Shown: positions 52,023 through 61,579, counted from the first letter of the stretch. The stretch: 64,000 nucleotides of DNA from Egbenema bharatensis (GCF_048077055.1 NZ_CP182236.1:6014001-6078000); one strand, 5' to 3'. The notes: generated by a model from the sequence alone, not told the origin. A program made the numbers and translations.

Positions 52023-52940
52023 ACATTCCGCATCACTGAAAATACAGCACCAACGCCTTCAGTTGCATCCGCAGTTCTCGTGATCTCATTGATGTAGTAA
52101 GAAGCCCGGACAAATCGATCGGCTGCTCGGTTGGTACCTGGTAGCATGGTATCCCCACCGATTTGCTGCAAGTAATTGTTCAGCGCAAGTTGTTGATCAA
52201 AAACAGGTGAATTGGTCATGACCTGATACTCTCGACTGTGATGAATCACCAGTTCACCCTCAATATACTCAAAGATGGCTGAATCCCCTGTTGCATCCGA
52301 AATCGACAGGTGGGCGGTTCCCGCTTGACCATCCGGCGATGTGATGGGCATTACGTAAAAGGGTGCTTGCTCCATTGCTGTGACCGCCTCAGCTACGGTT
52401 GCAAAGTTATCCAGCATATACTGTGTCCACAGAGACAGAGATAGCGGCTGGCGACATCGTTGGCGGTTGGGGTTGGGTACTCCGTTTCTGCCAAATACAG
52501 CAGATTGGCAACAAGTCCTTTCTCGTTCATGCCATCTGCAATCGCAATATCCCAAATTGCAGTTCCTACACTGCCATATTTTGAAGTCCAGCGAATCGAA
52601 TTTGATCCGGCTGCACCATCGCGTTCGATACCACGTGGAAACGCCCAAAGATTGCTGCTCATATCGCTAAACCAGTCCATCGTGCGCCCGGTGATCACCA
52701 GATTTTCTGCCCAGATAGACAGGACGACTACAGGCCAGAGCACTGGGCATCAGCCCCGCAAACAAAGTTGTCAACGCGGTCAGAGAACTGAACAGGGTAC
52801 GGAAGTATGAACGGAAATTCAAAGTAGATTGCAGCATAGATAGAATTCTGAGTAATCAAATTGACAATAGAGTGAATAGATATCCTTCTGTGGCTAAACT
52901 CAACAATGTCCAAGTAGACTATCGTCTTCAAGCAATTCCA

Positions 52941-53696
52941 TTAACCGCCGAAAATGACAGCATCTGGAATTTCATAGCGCTCCTGTCCAATCCGAATAAT
53001 ATTGAGATCGCCTTGCTTTTCGGCACTGAATTCACCGGGGTCTGCCTCACTCCTGTCATATCCGATCGCGTTACCATTCTCAAAGAAAATCACGCGAGTT
53101 CGTCCATCTGGCATTGTCACCGTCACGGTTCCATTTCCATTTCCTTCACGGGTTACACCAAAGGGACAAGATCCGGTTGGTTGTCCTACATCGATCGAGC
53201 AAGGAATATCACCCGTTGCATTGTAATTAGTCCCTGAAACTAATGCATCATTCTGGTTGGTGCTAACACTAGAAGAATTGTCACCAATGGTCATCTCCAG
53301 GCGATAGTTTGCCACCTCGTTCCGACGGGCAGCACTTCGCATCATGTAAACCCGAATTGTGTAGTTGCCGCTTTCGCGTAGAACTCCCTCATACTGGTTC
53401 TCGTTGATCGATCCATTAAAAATAGCGACCTCGGTTTCACCGGGTTCCAGAATATTGAAGTAATTGGCAGCATTGTCGGTTGCCATGCTGACATTCATGG
53501 ACTGCCCTGCCTGGGCGTTAAGCACATAGTCTACAGTTTCGTAGCCCGTAATGGTGTCCTCGATGACGGCACTACTGGCATTCTGCTCAAACTGAACCTG
53601 CTCAGAACGAATATCGCTTTGGGCAAACACTACGGGTGATGAAAAGAGAATCAATGCGGTGACAAAAAGGGAAATAGGAAATTTTGGATAGTTCAT
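52941..53696 (-). CDS. Secreted protein with a PliG/PPC-like domain
   Basis: 251 residues. A signal peptide (ISLFVTALILFSSPVVFA) precedes a beta-rich domain, ITGYETVDYVLNAQAGQSMNVSMATDNAANYFNILEPGETEVAIFNG...YTIRVYMMRSAARRNEVANYRLEMTI. This pattern occurs in periplasmic inhibitors of g-type lysozyme and related proteins. The C-terminal part (SCPFGVTREGNGNGTVTVTMPDGRTRVIFFENGNAIGYDRSE) is a second domain found with it. It may protect peptidoglycan, but this is inferred from family resemblance only. Confidence 0.7.
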   Translation of the reverse strand: MNYPKFPISLFVTALILFSSPVVFAQSDIRSEQVQFEQNASSAVIEDTITGYETVDYVLNAQAGQSMNVSMATDNAANYFNILEPGETEVAIFNGSINENQYEGVLRESGNYTIRVYMMRSAARRNEVANYRLEMTIGDNSSSVSTNQNDALVSGTNYNATGDIPCSIDVGQPTGSCPFGVTREGNGNGTVTVTMPDGRTRVIFFENGNAIGYDRSEADPGEFSAEKQGDLNIIRIGQERYEIPDAVIFGG

Positions 53697-53875
53697 GATA
53701 AATCCTCTAGTTTTGAGCGAACTTTATAAGGAATAGGCAGGAGATGCTTGCTACATCAGTCTCTCGATCGAGTGAAGCTGCAAGCAGTATTTCGATCGCC
53801 TCCATTACTGCTCCTCAACAATCAATGCCGCTGGAATAATAGAATTGCCAGCCTGTCCTCTACCGTTTGTAACCT

Positions 53876-55732
53876 CTACCGTTTGTAAACTGTTGTGCCC
53901 TCTTTAATGGTTTCCAGCACTTCAATGTCGCGAATGCTCATTGGATCGACCGTCAGCGGATTGTCCGATAGAATCGCAAAATCGGCTAGTTTGCCGACTT
54001 CGATCGAGCCTTTCTGGTCTTCTTCAAAATGCTGATAGGCAGCCCAAATCGTCAGGGCTTTCAGGGCTTCCAGAGGGGTCAGACATTGATCTTCTCCCAG
54101 CACAAAGTCCGTGCGGGTGCGGCGATTAACGGCTGACCAGATCGTGCGGGTGGCGTGGGGCAAAACCACAGGGGAGTCGGTGTGAATCGTCACTTTCATG
54201 TCTCGGTTCAATGCCGATCGCGTGGGCGAAATGCGGGCTGCTCGTTCTGCTCCCAGGGTGACTTCTCGATGCCAGTCGCCCCAATAAAAGACATGCGCTG
54301 GGAATAGAGCCGGGAACATGCCCAATTCTTGCATCGCATCCAACTGATCTTCTCTCACCGTCTGACCGTGAATCAATGTCGTGCGGCGATCGTCCTTGCC
54401 ATACTTCTCCGTTGCCTTTTGCGTCACCATGATGAACTGATCGATACTGGCATCTCCATTGGCATGTCCAATGATCTGCATATTGTGCTGGTAGGCACTG
54501 TCCACCAGATTCATGGCCTGTTCCTCGGTATAAACCCCATAGCCTTTATAGTCAGCAGGTTGCCCTTCGGGGGGTTGGTAGTAAGGCTGGGATAACCAGG
54601 CAGTGCGTCCCTGGGGTGAGCCATCAAAGGTCAGCTTGGCTCCAGCTAATCGCAGTCGATCGGTATAGATACGGCTGACTTCCCAGGTGTGAACATCGGG
54701 ATGAACCAGGTAATCGACATAAACCGCCACATCAATGGCAAGCGTCCCTGCGGTTGCTGCCGCCTTCAACACTTCATACACGCTCTGGGTGGCACGCCCC
54801 TCCTGAGCCGTAGTAAACCCATAGCGAGCATAAATTTCGGTTCCCTTTCTGGCAAAATTGAGCGGCGCGTCTGGGCTAACCTTGGCGGTCTTTGCCACGG
54901 TAGAAAGCGCCAGGTACATCGCGTTTTCTTCCAAAACCCCATCGGGTTCGTTGCTGCCAGCCTGACGACGAATCACCCCTCCAGGCGGGTTGGGGGTGTC
55001 AGCAGTGATGTTGATGATCTCCAGGGCTTTGCTGTTGACAGCGCCCAAATGTCCAGACTGATGGATTACACAGATCGGTAGCTCAGTAGAAACTTCATCC
55101 AGATCAAAGCGAGTCGGGTGGCGGTTCTCTTGCAGTTGCGAGTCATCATAGCCGTTACCAATAATCCATCCCACATCGGCAGCTACAGCGCTTTGGCTCC
55201 ACTCTCGCAGCTTTTCTTGCAGTTTGGCAATGCTATCAACAGTGCCATCGGGGGGAGGCAATAGATCAGCAACCGATGCCGCCAAACCTTGCTGAAATAC
55301 ATGCCCATGCGGATCAATGAATCCGGGAACCATCGTCTTGCCCTGGAGATCAAACATCTGGGTGGTGCTTCCCTTCAGCCCCTCAATGGTGCGACGATCG
55401 CCGACCGCCAGAATTCTGCCGTCCTTGACCGCAACGGCTTCTACGGCAGGTTGATTATCGTTAACTGTAACCACAGTCGCATTGATGTAAATGGCATCGG
55501 CAAAGACGTTGTTTGGTGCAAGTTGAAGTTGCGCAAGTTGGGATTGTAGATACAATGGCGTCGGCATCGCTTCAGCCTTATTTCCGAGCGCAACAGTCGT
55601 TACAAAGGAACCTGCTCCCAGCAGAAACATGCGGCGGGGCATTGTGAATGCTTCTGCTAAAAGCGTTAAAGCGGGATTACAACAGGGACAGGTGTCCGAA
55701 TGTTGCAGCTGAGGATTGTTTGAATAAGACAT
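53876..55732 (-). CDS. YtcJ-like amidohydrolase (Amidohydro_3), exported
   Basis: 618 residues. A Cys-rich start (DTCPCCNPAL) is followed by a Tat-like signal (PRRMFLLGAGSFVTTVALGNKAEA), so export in folded form is likely. Metal-dependent hydrolase motifs are DPHGHVFQQGL, IGNGYDDSQL, VCVIHQSGHLGAVNS, HANGDASIDQ, HTDSP and LADFAILSDNPL. The family acts on N-substituted amides such as N-substituted formamides; the substrate here is unknown. It stands alone on its strand, with 400 bp of non-coding DNA upstream. Confidence 0.85.
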   Translation of the reverse strand: MSYSNNPQLQHSDTCPCCNPALTLLAEAFTMPRRMFLLGAGSFVTTVALGNKAEAMPTPLYLQSQLAQLQLAPNNVFADAIYINATVVTVNDNQPAVEAVAVKDGRILAVGDRRTIEGLKGSTTQMFDLQGKTMVPGFIDPHGHVFQQGLAASVADLLPPPDGTVDSIAKLQEKLREWSQSAVAADVGWIIGNGYDDSQLQENRHPTRFDLDEVSTELPICVIHQSGHLGAVNSKALEIINITADTPNPPGGVIRRQAGSNEPDGVLEENAMYLALSTVAKTAKVSPDAPLNFARKGTEIYARYGFTTAQEGRATQSVYEVLKAAATAGTLAIDVAVYVDYLVHPDVHTWEVSRIYTDRLRLAGAKLTFDGSPQGRTAWLSQPYYQPPEGQPADYKGYGVYTEEQAMNLVDSAYQHNMQIIGHANGDASIDQFIMVTQKATEKYGKDDRRTTLIHGQTVREDQLDAMQELGMFPALFPAHVFYWGDWHREVTLGAERAARISPTRSALNRDMKVTIHTDSPVVLPHATRTIWSAVNRRTRTDFVLGEDQCLTPLEALKALTIWAAYQHFEEDQKGSIEVGKLADFAILSDNPLTVDPMSIRDIEVLETIKEGTTVYKR

Positions 55733-56133
55733 TACAACATAGAATTCTTTACTTTAATGATAGGTAATCGTATCACAGTAGTTTGGCGGTAATACTTTTT
55801 GAAACTAAAAAAGTAAGACGGTGTAACCTTATGAATAACCATCCGACAGTCTAAAGGAAAGGGCAGGTTTAGCAAAATGTAACGTTGCCGAAGAGATGTG
55901 ACAAAGCCTGTCCTTACAGGTGTCTTATCGTCTAAACTTGTCTTCTAAAAAACTTTAGAAAATATTTAGATTCTTGTGTAGAAGACGTTCTATCAAATCA
56001 CAGATCGATCGCCTCTCCTGATTTTGGTACTCACTTCATATTAGTTTCTTATTTGTTTGTATAAGTTGCTTATTTCTTGGCTTTATTTTTCCTGATAGGG
56101 AACTCAAAGCATCCATAATGTTATTTACGATGT
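55733..56133. other. Intergenic region between divergent genes
   Basis: About 400 bp between the amidohydrolase and the YqhA-like gene. It contains a second copy of a dispersed repeat (55858-55930) and AT-rich DNA with likely divergent promoters. No gene seen. Confidence 0.5.
55858..55930. repeat. Dispersed repeat, copy 2 (GGGCAGGTTTAGC family)
   Basis: Partner of the copy at 48202; the ends GGGCAGGTTTAGC and CCTGTCCTTACAGGT are well matched and the middle varies. CCTGTCC...GGGCAGG also forms an inverted repeat within the element. Confidence 0.6.
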
Positions 56134-56142
56134 TTGACAGAC

Positions 56143-56664
56143 ATGATGCAACGTCTTTTATTAAGCAGCCGCTACCTGATTAATATTGCTGTGATCACGG
56201 CACTGTTTGGCTCGCTTGCCATTATTATTGATGGAGTTTTAACTGCTATTAATGTGATCGGGCAGATGTTTCTCAGGCAAGAATTTACGGTCGAGGCATC
56301 TAAGGAAGTGTCGATCGGATTTATTGAAGTGATCGACCTGCTATTCCTGGGCATTGTGTTTTATATTTTTGCGTTAGGACTCTATCACCTGTTCATTGAT
56401 AGCACAATGCGCCTGCCTCATTGGCTCAAAATCGAGGATTTTGAGGAACTGAAGGTTATCCTGGTGAGCGTCGTGATTGTCATCCTGACGATTAATTTTG
56501 CGGGTGCGGTGGTGGAGTGGAATGGTGAAGCAGACATTCTGCGGCTTGGATTTGGCGTTGCGGGAGTGATTGCCGCGATCGGACTGATTCTCTACGTGCG
56601 AAAAGTGCCTCATCCTGTTGAGGGGCAACTCTTAGAGCCACCCTATGAAGAAACGAACCATTGA
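56143..56664 (+). CDS. YqhA family membrane protein (UPF0114)
   Basis: About 173 residues with four hydrophobic helices (YLINIAVITALFGSLAIIIDGVL, IGFIEVIDLLFLGIVFYIFALGLYHLFI, LKVILVSVVIVILTINFAGAVVEW, GFGVAGVIAAIGLILYV). IEVIDLFLLGIVLYIFALGLYELFI is the UPF0114 signature segment. Function unknown. ATG 56143 or 56146 is preferred to the upstream TTG. It lies 55 bases before the radical SAM gene and may be co-transcribed with it. Confidence 0.75.
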   Translation: MMQRLLLSSRYLINIAVITALFGSLAIIIDGVLTAINVIGQMFLRQEFTVEASKEVSIGFIEVIDLLFLGIVFYIFALGLYHLFIDSTMRLPHWLKIEDFEELKVILVSVVIVILTINFAGAVVEWNGEADILRLGFGVAGVIAAIGLILYVRKVPHPVEGQLLEPPYEETNH

Positions 56665-56718
56665 TGGTTCTCAGGAACTTGCTCGTGATCAGAAAACTAT
56701 TCTGGAGATTTCCCAGGT

Positions 56719-58010
56719 ATGTTGAACAAACTTCCGCCTCGCATTCATGTATTAACTAAACCAACTGGAGCCATTTGTAACCTCAACTGCTCCTACTGTT
56801 TCTTCCTGGACAAAGAACAGCTTTATCCCGGCAGTCGGTTCCGCATGACCGATGATGTCTTGGAAACCTATATTCACCAACTGATTGAAACCCATCAAAC
56901 TCCAGAGGTGACCGTAGCGTGGCAGGGCGGAGAACCAACCTTAATGGGCATCGACTTTTTCCGCAAAGCGATCGCCTTTCAAGAAAAGTATCGCCAGCCG
57001 GGGATGACCTTTGAGAATACGCTGCAAACCAACGGCACGTTACTGAATGATGAATGGTGCGAATTCTTTAAACAGAACAATTATCTGATTGGGTTGAGTC
57101 TGGATGGCCCCAGAAATTACATGATGCCAATCGAGTCGATAAGGGAGGCGGTGGCACGTTCGATCGCGTCATGCGCGGACTGCGACTGCTGCAAAAACAT
57201 GGCGTGGACTACAACATTCTCACAACCGTTAATCGTGTCAATGCCGATCATCCTCTGGAGGTTTATCGCTTTTTGCGCGATCAGGTGAAAACAGATTGGA
57301 TTCAGTTTATTCCCGTTGTAGAACGCCTGAATGAAAGCGGCGATACCCTCTACCAGGCTGGAACGATGGTATCCGATCGCTCGGTTCTTTCGGAACAGTT
57401 CGGCAATTTCTTAATCACCATTTTTGATGAATGGATTCGGCATGATGTCGGTAAGGTCTTTGTCCAAACCTTTGAAGCTACGGCTCGGAGTTGGATGGGG
57501 TTGCCTTCAGGAATGTGTGTGTTTGCTCCTACCTGTGGTCATGGCGTAGCACTGGAACACAATGGCGACCTCTATTCCTGCGATCACTTTGTCGAGCCAG
57601 ATTATCTGCTGGGCAACATTCAGGAGACGCCCATGGCGGAATTGGTGGGGAGCGATCGGCAGTACAACTTTGGGCGAGACAAGTTAAGGTCGTTACCCAA
57701 ATATTGCCGCGAATGCGACGTTCGATTTGCCTGTCATGGAGAATGTCCCAAAAATCGGTTCCTGCCCACACCCGACGGAGAACCGGGACTCAACTATCTC
57801 TGTGCTGGATACAAAAAATTCTTTCAGCATGTGAACCAACCGCTTCAGGTGCTTGCCACCTTGATGCGTCAGGGCAGACCCGCCTCCGACATCATGACCT
57901 GGTACGCGATGCAGGACAAAGCCGCCAAGGCGCAGCAACCGCCACCAGTCACAGCAGGGAAATCAGGGCGATCGAAACCACAAGGGTTTGGAGAACGCAA
58001 AATGCTGTGA
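56719..58010 (+). CDS. Radical SAM sulfatase-maturating enzyme (anSME type), one frameshift
   Basis: It oxidises the active-site Cys of sulfatases to formylglycine without oxygen. The radical SAM motif is C20-x3-C24-x2-C27 (GAICNLNCSYCFFLDKE), followed by WQGGEPTLMG and LQTNGTLL. The frame breaks in the C-run at 57108-57111 after GLSLDGP; the next frame continues QKLHDANRVDKGGGGTFDRVMRGLRLLQKHGVDYN and carries the SPASM cysteines (CVFAPTCGHG, GDLYSCDHFVEPDYLLGNI, KYCRECDVRFACHGECPKNRF). Joined, it is about 430 residues, family length. One missing base in a homopolymer suggests a sequencing error or a very recent mutation. Confidence 0.85.
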
Positions 58011-58011
58011 T

Positions 58012-58111
58012 TTTCCCTTAGTTCTACCCGGTCATCTGCCGTCAAGATGCCTGCTTCTAACATGCGGTGATACTCCTCCACAGTCCAGGCTCGAACCTTG
58101 GTCAGCGCCAT
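58012..58111 (-). pseudogene. Uma2-family endonuclease, N-terminal fragment
   Basis: MALTKVRAWTVEEYHRMLEAGILTADDRVEL is the standard Uma2/DUF820 opening (W-T-V-E-E-Y-H-x-M-x-E-x-G-I-L-x-x-D-D-R-V-E-L). Homology ends where the sequence meets the 3' end of the radical SAM gene on the other strand. The catalytic core is missing. Confidence 0.7.
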
Positions 58112-58251
58112 GTTCCGTTTCTCCTGCGCCATGTTCACCCACGATAGCAAGTATGGCATTTTCATATCTCATGCTTAGAAGTTCATATCTCTCTCTTATT
58201 TCCTCGACCTATGGTTAGGGACAATCCAGCGAATCTATCCTCCGATCGCGT

Positions 58252-58782
58252 ATGTTAAATCCATTACCCAGTTGGCATGATACGCCCACCAGGCAAATTA
58301 TTCTCGATTTTGTCACCGCAGTCACCACAGAAGAACATTCTGACTTTGTCCCCCCTGCTGAACGCATTGCCACCTTTGACAACGATGGGACGCTATGGTG
58401 CGAACGCCCGATCCAGATTCAAGTGTTTTTCCTGATCGATCGCATCAAAAGCATGGCAGCAGAGAATCCCGCATTAGCCACACAACAACCGTTTAAGGCG
58501 ATTGTAGAACAGGACTTAGAAACCCTGAAAACCTTCGGTAAAAAAGAGTTGCTGATTTTATTTTTCAGTTCCCACACGGCGATGCCCCCAGAGGAATTTG
58601 CTCAACTTGCTCAAACCTGGTTTGAGTCAGCAACCCATCCTCGATTTAAACGGTTGTTTAAACAATGCGTTTTTCAGCCAATGGTGGAACTGTTAAATTA
58701 CTTGCGATCGAACGGCTTCAAAACCTTTATTGTGACGGGGGGAGGAATCGAATTTGTCCACGCTCTAATCTTCGCTAGATGA
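58252..58782 (+). pseudogene. HAD-family phosphatase, C-terminally truncated
   Basis: 176 residues starting MLNPLPSWHDTPTRQIILDFV. HAD motif I is present with a small change (TFDNDGTLWCERP), and motif II is FIVTGGGIEFVHA. Right after it the sequence leaves the family and stops (LIFAR), so motifs III and IV are missing; relatives of this type usually reach about 300 residues or more. It is listed as broken. It lies just upstream of the FGE gene, whose insertion or rearrangement may have cut it. Confidence 0.75.
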
Positions 58783-58834
58783 CAAAAGTGAGATGCACAA
58801 ATCCTGGCAACCTATTCGGCAAAAGGAGCTAACG

Positions 58835-59818
58835 ATGAGTAGTGCTGCACCATCTGCCCAATCCACTAAAGAGAAAGACACATCTCCCGGTCGTACCCCT
58901 GCTAAAGACATGGTATGGATACCAGGCGGTACATTTCAGATGGGATCGGATCATCACTACCCGGAAGAAGCTCCAGCCCATCAGGTAACAGTGAGCGGCT
59001 TCTGGATGGACAAATACACCGTGACGAATGAACAGTTCCAAAAGTTTGTTAAAGTGACGGGGTACATCACCGTTGCTGAACGTGCCCCCAATCCAGCAGA
59101 CTATCCTGGAGCCGACCCCGAACTGCTGGTTCCCGCTTCCCTGGTATTCCAGAAGCCTACCCAACGAGTAGATATGCGCGATATCTGTAACTGGTGGCAA
59201 TACCTGCCAGGTGCAGATTGGCGACATCCTGAAGGAAAGGGCAGTTCGATTAAAGGACGAGAAAAGCATCCAGTGGTGCATGTAGCCTATGAAGATGTGG
59301 AGGCGTATGCTAAATGGATTGGCAAGCAGCTACCTACCGAAGCAGAGTGGGAGTTTGCGGCAAGGGGTGGTTTAGAAGGGGCAGATTACGTTTGGGGAGA
59401 TGAGTTGTACCCCAAAGGTAAAATGATGGCGAACACCTGGCAGGGAGAATTTCCGCTGCAAAATTTGCTGACCGATGGCTATGAGCGCACCGCTCCGGTC
59501 GATGCCTATGCGGCCAATGACTATGGCTTGTACAACATGGCAGGCAATGTTTGGGAATGGACAGCCGATTGGTATCATGCTCGCCATCTGCCCAAAACCT
59601 GCTGTGGCAGCATGAACCCCAAGGGTGGAGCAATGGAGCAAAGCTATGACCCCAATCTGCCAGCAATCAAGATTCCGCGTAAGGTGCTGAAAGGGGGTTC
59701 CTATCTGTGTGCGCCAAGTTACTGTATGCGATATCGTCCTGCGGCACGAATTGCTCAACCGATCGACACCAGCACCTGTCACGTTGGATTCCGCCTCATT
59801 GTTAGAACTAAGCACTAA
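58835..59818 (+). CDS. Formylglycine-generating enzyme (FGE/SUMF1 family), active-site cysteines present
   Basis: 327 residues from the ATG at 58835, which has AAGGAG seven bases upstream. FGE converts the sulfatase Cys to formylglycine with O2 and copper. It starts MVWIPGGTFQMGSDHHYPEEAPAHQVTVSGFWMDKYTVTNEQF, continues WRHPEGKGSSIKGREKHPVVHVAYEDVEAYAKWIGKQLPTEAEWEFAARGG and GNVWEWTADWY, and ends GGSYLCAPSYCMRYRPAAR, with Cys292 and Cys297 in the positions of the copper-binding pair. Many bacterial members of this family lack these cysteines, so this one is likely a true FGE. No signal peptide, matching the cytosolic sulfatase. Confidence 0.88.
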   Translation: MSSAAPSAQSTKEKDTSPGRTPAKDMVWIPGGTFQMGSDHHYPEEAPAHQVTVSGFWMDKYTVTNEQFQKFVKVTGYITVAERAPNPADYPGADPELLVPASLVFQKPTQRVDMRDICNWWQYLPGADWRHPEGKGSSIKGREKHPVVHVAYEDVEAYAKWIGKQLPTEAEWEFAARGGLEGADYVWGDELYPKGKMMANTWQGEFPLQNLLTDGYERTAPVDAYAANDYGLYNMAGNVWEWTADWYHARHLPKTCCGSMNPKGGAMEQSYDPNLPAIKIPRKVLKGGSYLCAPSYCMRYRPAARIAQPIDTSTCHVGFRLIVRTKH

Positions 59819-59864
59819 TACAACGGAAAATTCATTCTCAATTCAAAACCCTGGTATTCATCCA

Positions 59865-60809
59865 ATGGGCACAATTTTTGTAGAAAAACAGTTTCAATTA
59901 TGGGCTAGGAAATGGCGATCGTTTAGTGTCGTTAGTATCATCAGTTTGATTCTTTTTCTGAACCTGGTGCTCCCTGATTTTGTCTTTTCTCAGGAAGTTA
60001 ACCTATGCAGTAGTAGCATGAGGCAATTCACTTGTCAGGCTGTCAATCAGAATAGTAACCATTACAAGGATATGTTGCTGGCTCAAGCTCCTACAAATGA
60101 ATTACCACCTTTAGAGGGGAACAAAACTGCCAAAGAACGCATTGCCGATCGCATTGCCAAAACACCATTAGAGTCTCCTATTGGCGTTTTTAATTTATTC
60201 ATTATCTTCTTCGTCACACTGGGTCCCTTAAAGACCATTCCAACCTTTGCTCAACTAACACAACAGGCAGATGAAAAATTACGCCAACAGTTAGCATTTC
60301 GCAGTACCGCCATTGCCACGATCGTGCTTTTGTTAGTGTCGATCATTGGTCAAAATATGCTGCGGGTTTGGCAAGTTCGCTTACCTGCCCTATTAATTGG
60401 CGGCGGAATTCTCCTCTTTCTCGTTGCCCTGCGAATTGTCCTGAGTGAGTATGCCCCTCCCCAGAAGGCTGACCCACCTGATCCCCCCACCTTGAATATG
60501 GCAGTGTCGCCTCTCGCGTTTCCCACCATTGCCCCTCCTTTTGGTATTGCGATCGCCCTCACGATTATGGTGATGGCTCCAGAGATTGGAGTCAGCCCAC
60601 TGATTGTTCTAGGATTGCTCGTGTTGGTGATGCTGCTCAATCTAATCGGCATGTTAGCAGCCAGACCCATTCTGGCGTTTCTCAAACCTGTCACCTTAAG
60701 GATTGTGGGATTTGCCTTAGGTGTATTGCAACTTGCTCTAGGCATTGAGTGGATCATCACAGGATTGGAGATTGAAGTTTTGGTGCTGCGCCGCCTGTTA
60801 GAAAGTTGA
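59865..60809 (+). CDS. MarC-family integral membrane protein
   Basis: 314 residues. An N-terminal hydrophobic stretch (FSVVSIISLILFLNLVLPDFVFS) may be a signal anchor. The MarC domain starts at about residue 110 (FNLFIIFFVTLGPLKTIPTFAQLTQ) and has about six helices, with the FPTIAPPFGIAIALTIMVMA and FALGVLQLALGIEWIITGL motifs. Function is unknown in the family (formerly linked to multiple antibiotic resistance). The ATG at 59865 is used because the longer frame overlaps the FGE gene. Confidence 0.8.
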   Translation: MGTIFVEKQFQLWARKWRSFSVVSIISLILFLNLVLPDFVFSQEVNLCSSSMRQFTCQAVNQNSNHYKDMLLAQAPTNELPPLEGNKTAKERIADRIAKTPLESPIGVFNLFIIFFVTLGPLKTIPTFAQLTQQADEKLRQQLAFRSTAIATIVLLLVSIIGQNMLRVWQVRLPALLIGGGILLFLVALRIVLSEYAPPQKADPPDPPTLNMAVSPLAFPTIAPPFGIAIALTIMVMAPEIGVSPLIVLGLLVLVMLLNLIGMLAARPILAFLKPVTLRIVGFALGVLQLALGIEWIITGLEIEVLVLRRLLES

Positions 60810-61136
60810 TGACTCAGTTTTGTTAGGGAGAGAATATAGCGTTCACAAATTGTTTGTGAACAAGGGGGTAGGGGCAACGCCCCCACGCCAGGGTTTTACC
60901 CCTGCACCCCGTTCAAATCCTACGGAGGATAGCTATAACTAGATCAATTTCTGAAATAAATCCTCAACGCGAAATTCAGTTATTGCAACGATTAGAATCA
61001 ATATTCCGGTCAGAATTAGATAGTTATGATGCTGTAGGAGAAGAGATTGTCATAGCTGGGTGGAATTTAACCAAAGTTCGGTCTACCTCTAGCATTCACT
61101 AGCCTGTAAAAGTGAACTAGTACACTGCGGCATAAG
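60810..61136. other. Intergenic region with gene debris
   Basis: 60840-60900 holds an inverted TTCACAAA-TTG-TTTGTGAA palindrome and a GGGGGTAGGGGCAACGCCCCC hairpin of a family common in cyanobacteria. About 60930-61100 is an open frame without a start (RSISEINPQREIQLLQRLESIFRSELDSYDAVGEEIVIAGWNLTKVRST), probably a gene fragment. Confidence 0.5.
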
Positions 61137-61510
61137 TTGAACATTCATCAGTCAGAATCGTTAGTGCGCTATGTGGCAGCAGTCGAGGGAATAAACATTG
61201 ACCTGGGCATCAAGGGCAAGAGAGGCATTCTCCAGTCGATGGCAACGCGAGCCGCGTTTTTAACGGATCCCACCCATCAGATTGTGTTTCATTTTACGCC
61301 CAAGCATTGCTCCTGGCTCAACCAGATTGAGATTTGGTTTAGCATCTTGATGCGGAAGTTACTCAGACGCGGCAATTTTCTGAGCCAAGCAGACTTAAAA
61401 GAGCGTATCCTTGCCGTTCATCGATTACTTCAACCAGACAATGGCGAAGTCATTTAAGTGGACGTATAAAGGCAAGGCGCTAGCACCTAAAAAAGCAGAG
61501 GTAAATTTAC
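61137..61510 (+). pseudogene. IS630-family transposase, C-terminal remnant
   Basis: LNIHQSESLVRYVA...AAFLTDPTHQIVFHFTPKHCSWLNQIEIWFSILMRKLLRRGNFLSQADLKERI is the last part of an IS630 DDE domain (H-x-SWLNQIEIWF with its Glu). The frame slips near 61430, and the next frame gives FIDYFNQTMAKSFKWTYKGKALAP, the usual end. The N-terminal half is missing, so it is inactive. Confidence 0.85.
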
Positions 61511-61522
61511 GCCGTAGACTAC

Positions 61523-61579
61523 TAGCTAATCTGGCAAGGCAACGAATACAGCTGAATCAGGCTCCCATTCCCGAATACC
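61523..61579. repeat. 57-bp segment shared with 36038-36095
   Basis: Partner of the segment in the 35.7-36.4 kb debris. It spans the last eight codons of the ABC-2 permease gene and the 34 bases after it, reaching the IS630 remnant. Confidence 0.7.

Larger units (their letters stand above)
50989..52837 (-). pseudogene. Linear amide C-N hydrolase, interrupted by an IS1-family element and frameshifted
   Basis: The reassembled gene starts at 52837 with a signal peptide (SLTALTTLFAGLMPSALA) directly before the catalytic Cys (ACSRPVYLG). A one-base loss near 52712-52716 shifts the frame to ENLVITGRTMDWFSDM..., and another near 52452-52458 shifts it to RQPLSLSLWTQYMLDNFATV. The insertion sequence then splits SVMRNV from SVPFGIRIPGQPNIADTLWRAVSDQTNKRYFFESTHSPNVFWVDL, which continues to a stop at 50989. 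It is paralogous to the gene at the left edge of the window. Three lesions make this a true pseudogene. Confidence 0.88.

Noticed and set aside
60905..60930. tRNA-like GTTCAAATCC motif
   Set aside because: No flanking cloverleaf or acceptor pairing; it belongs to a palindromic intergenic repeat.
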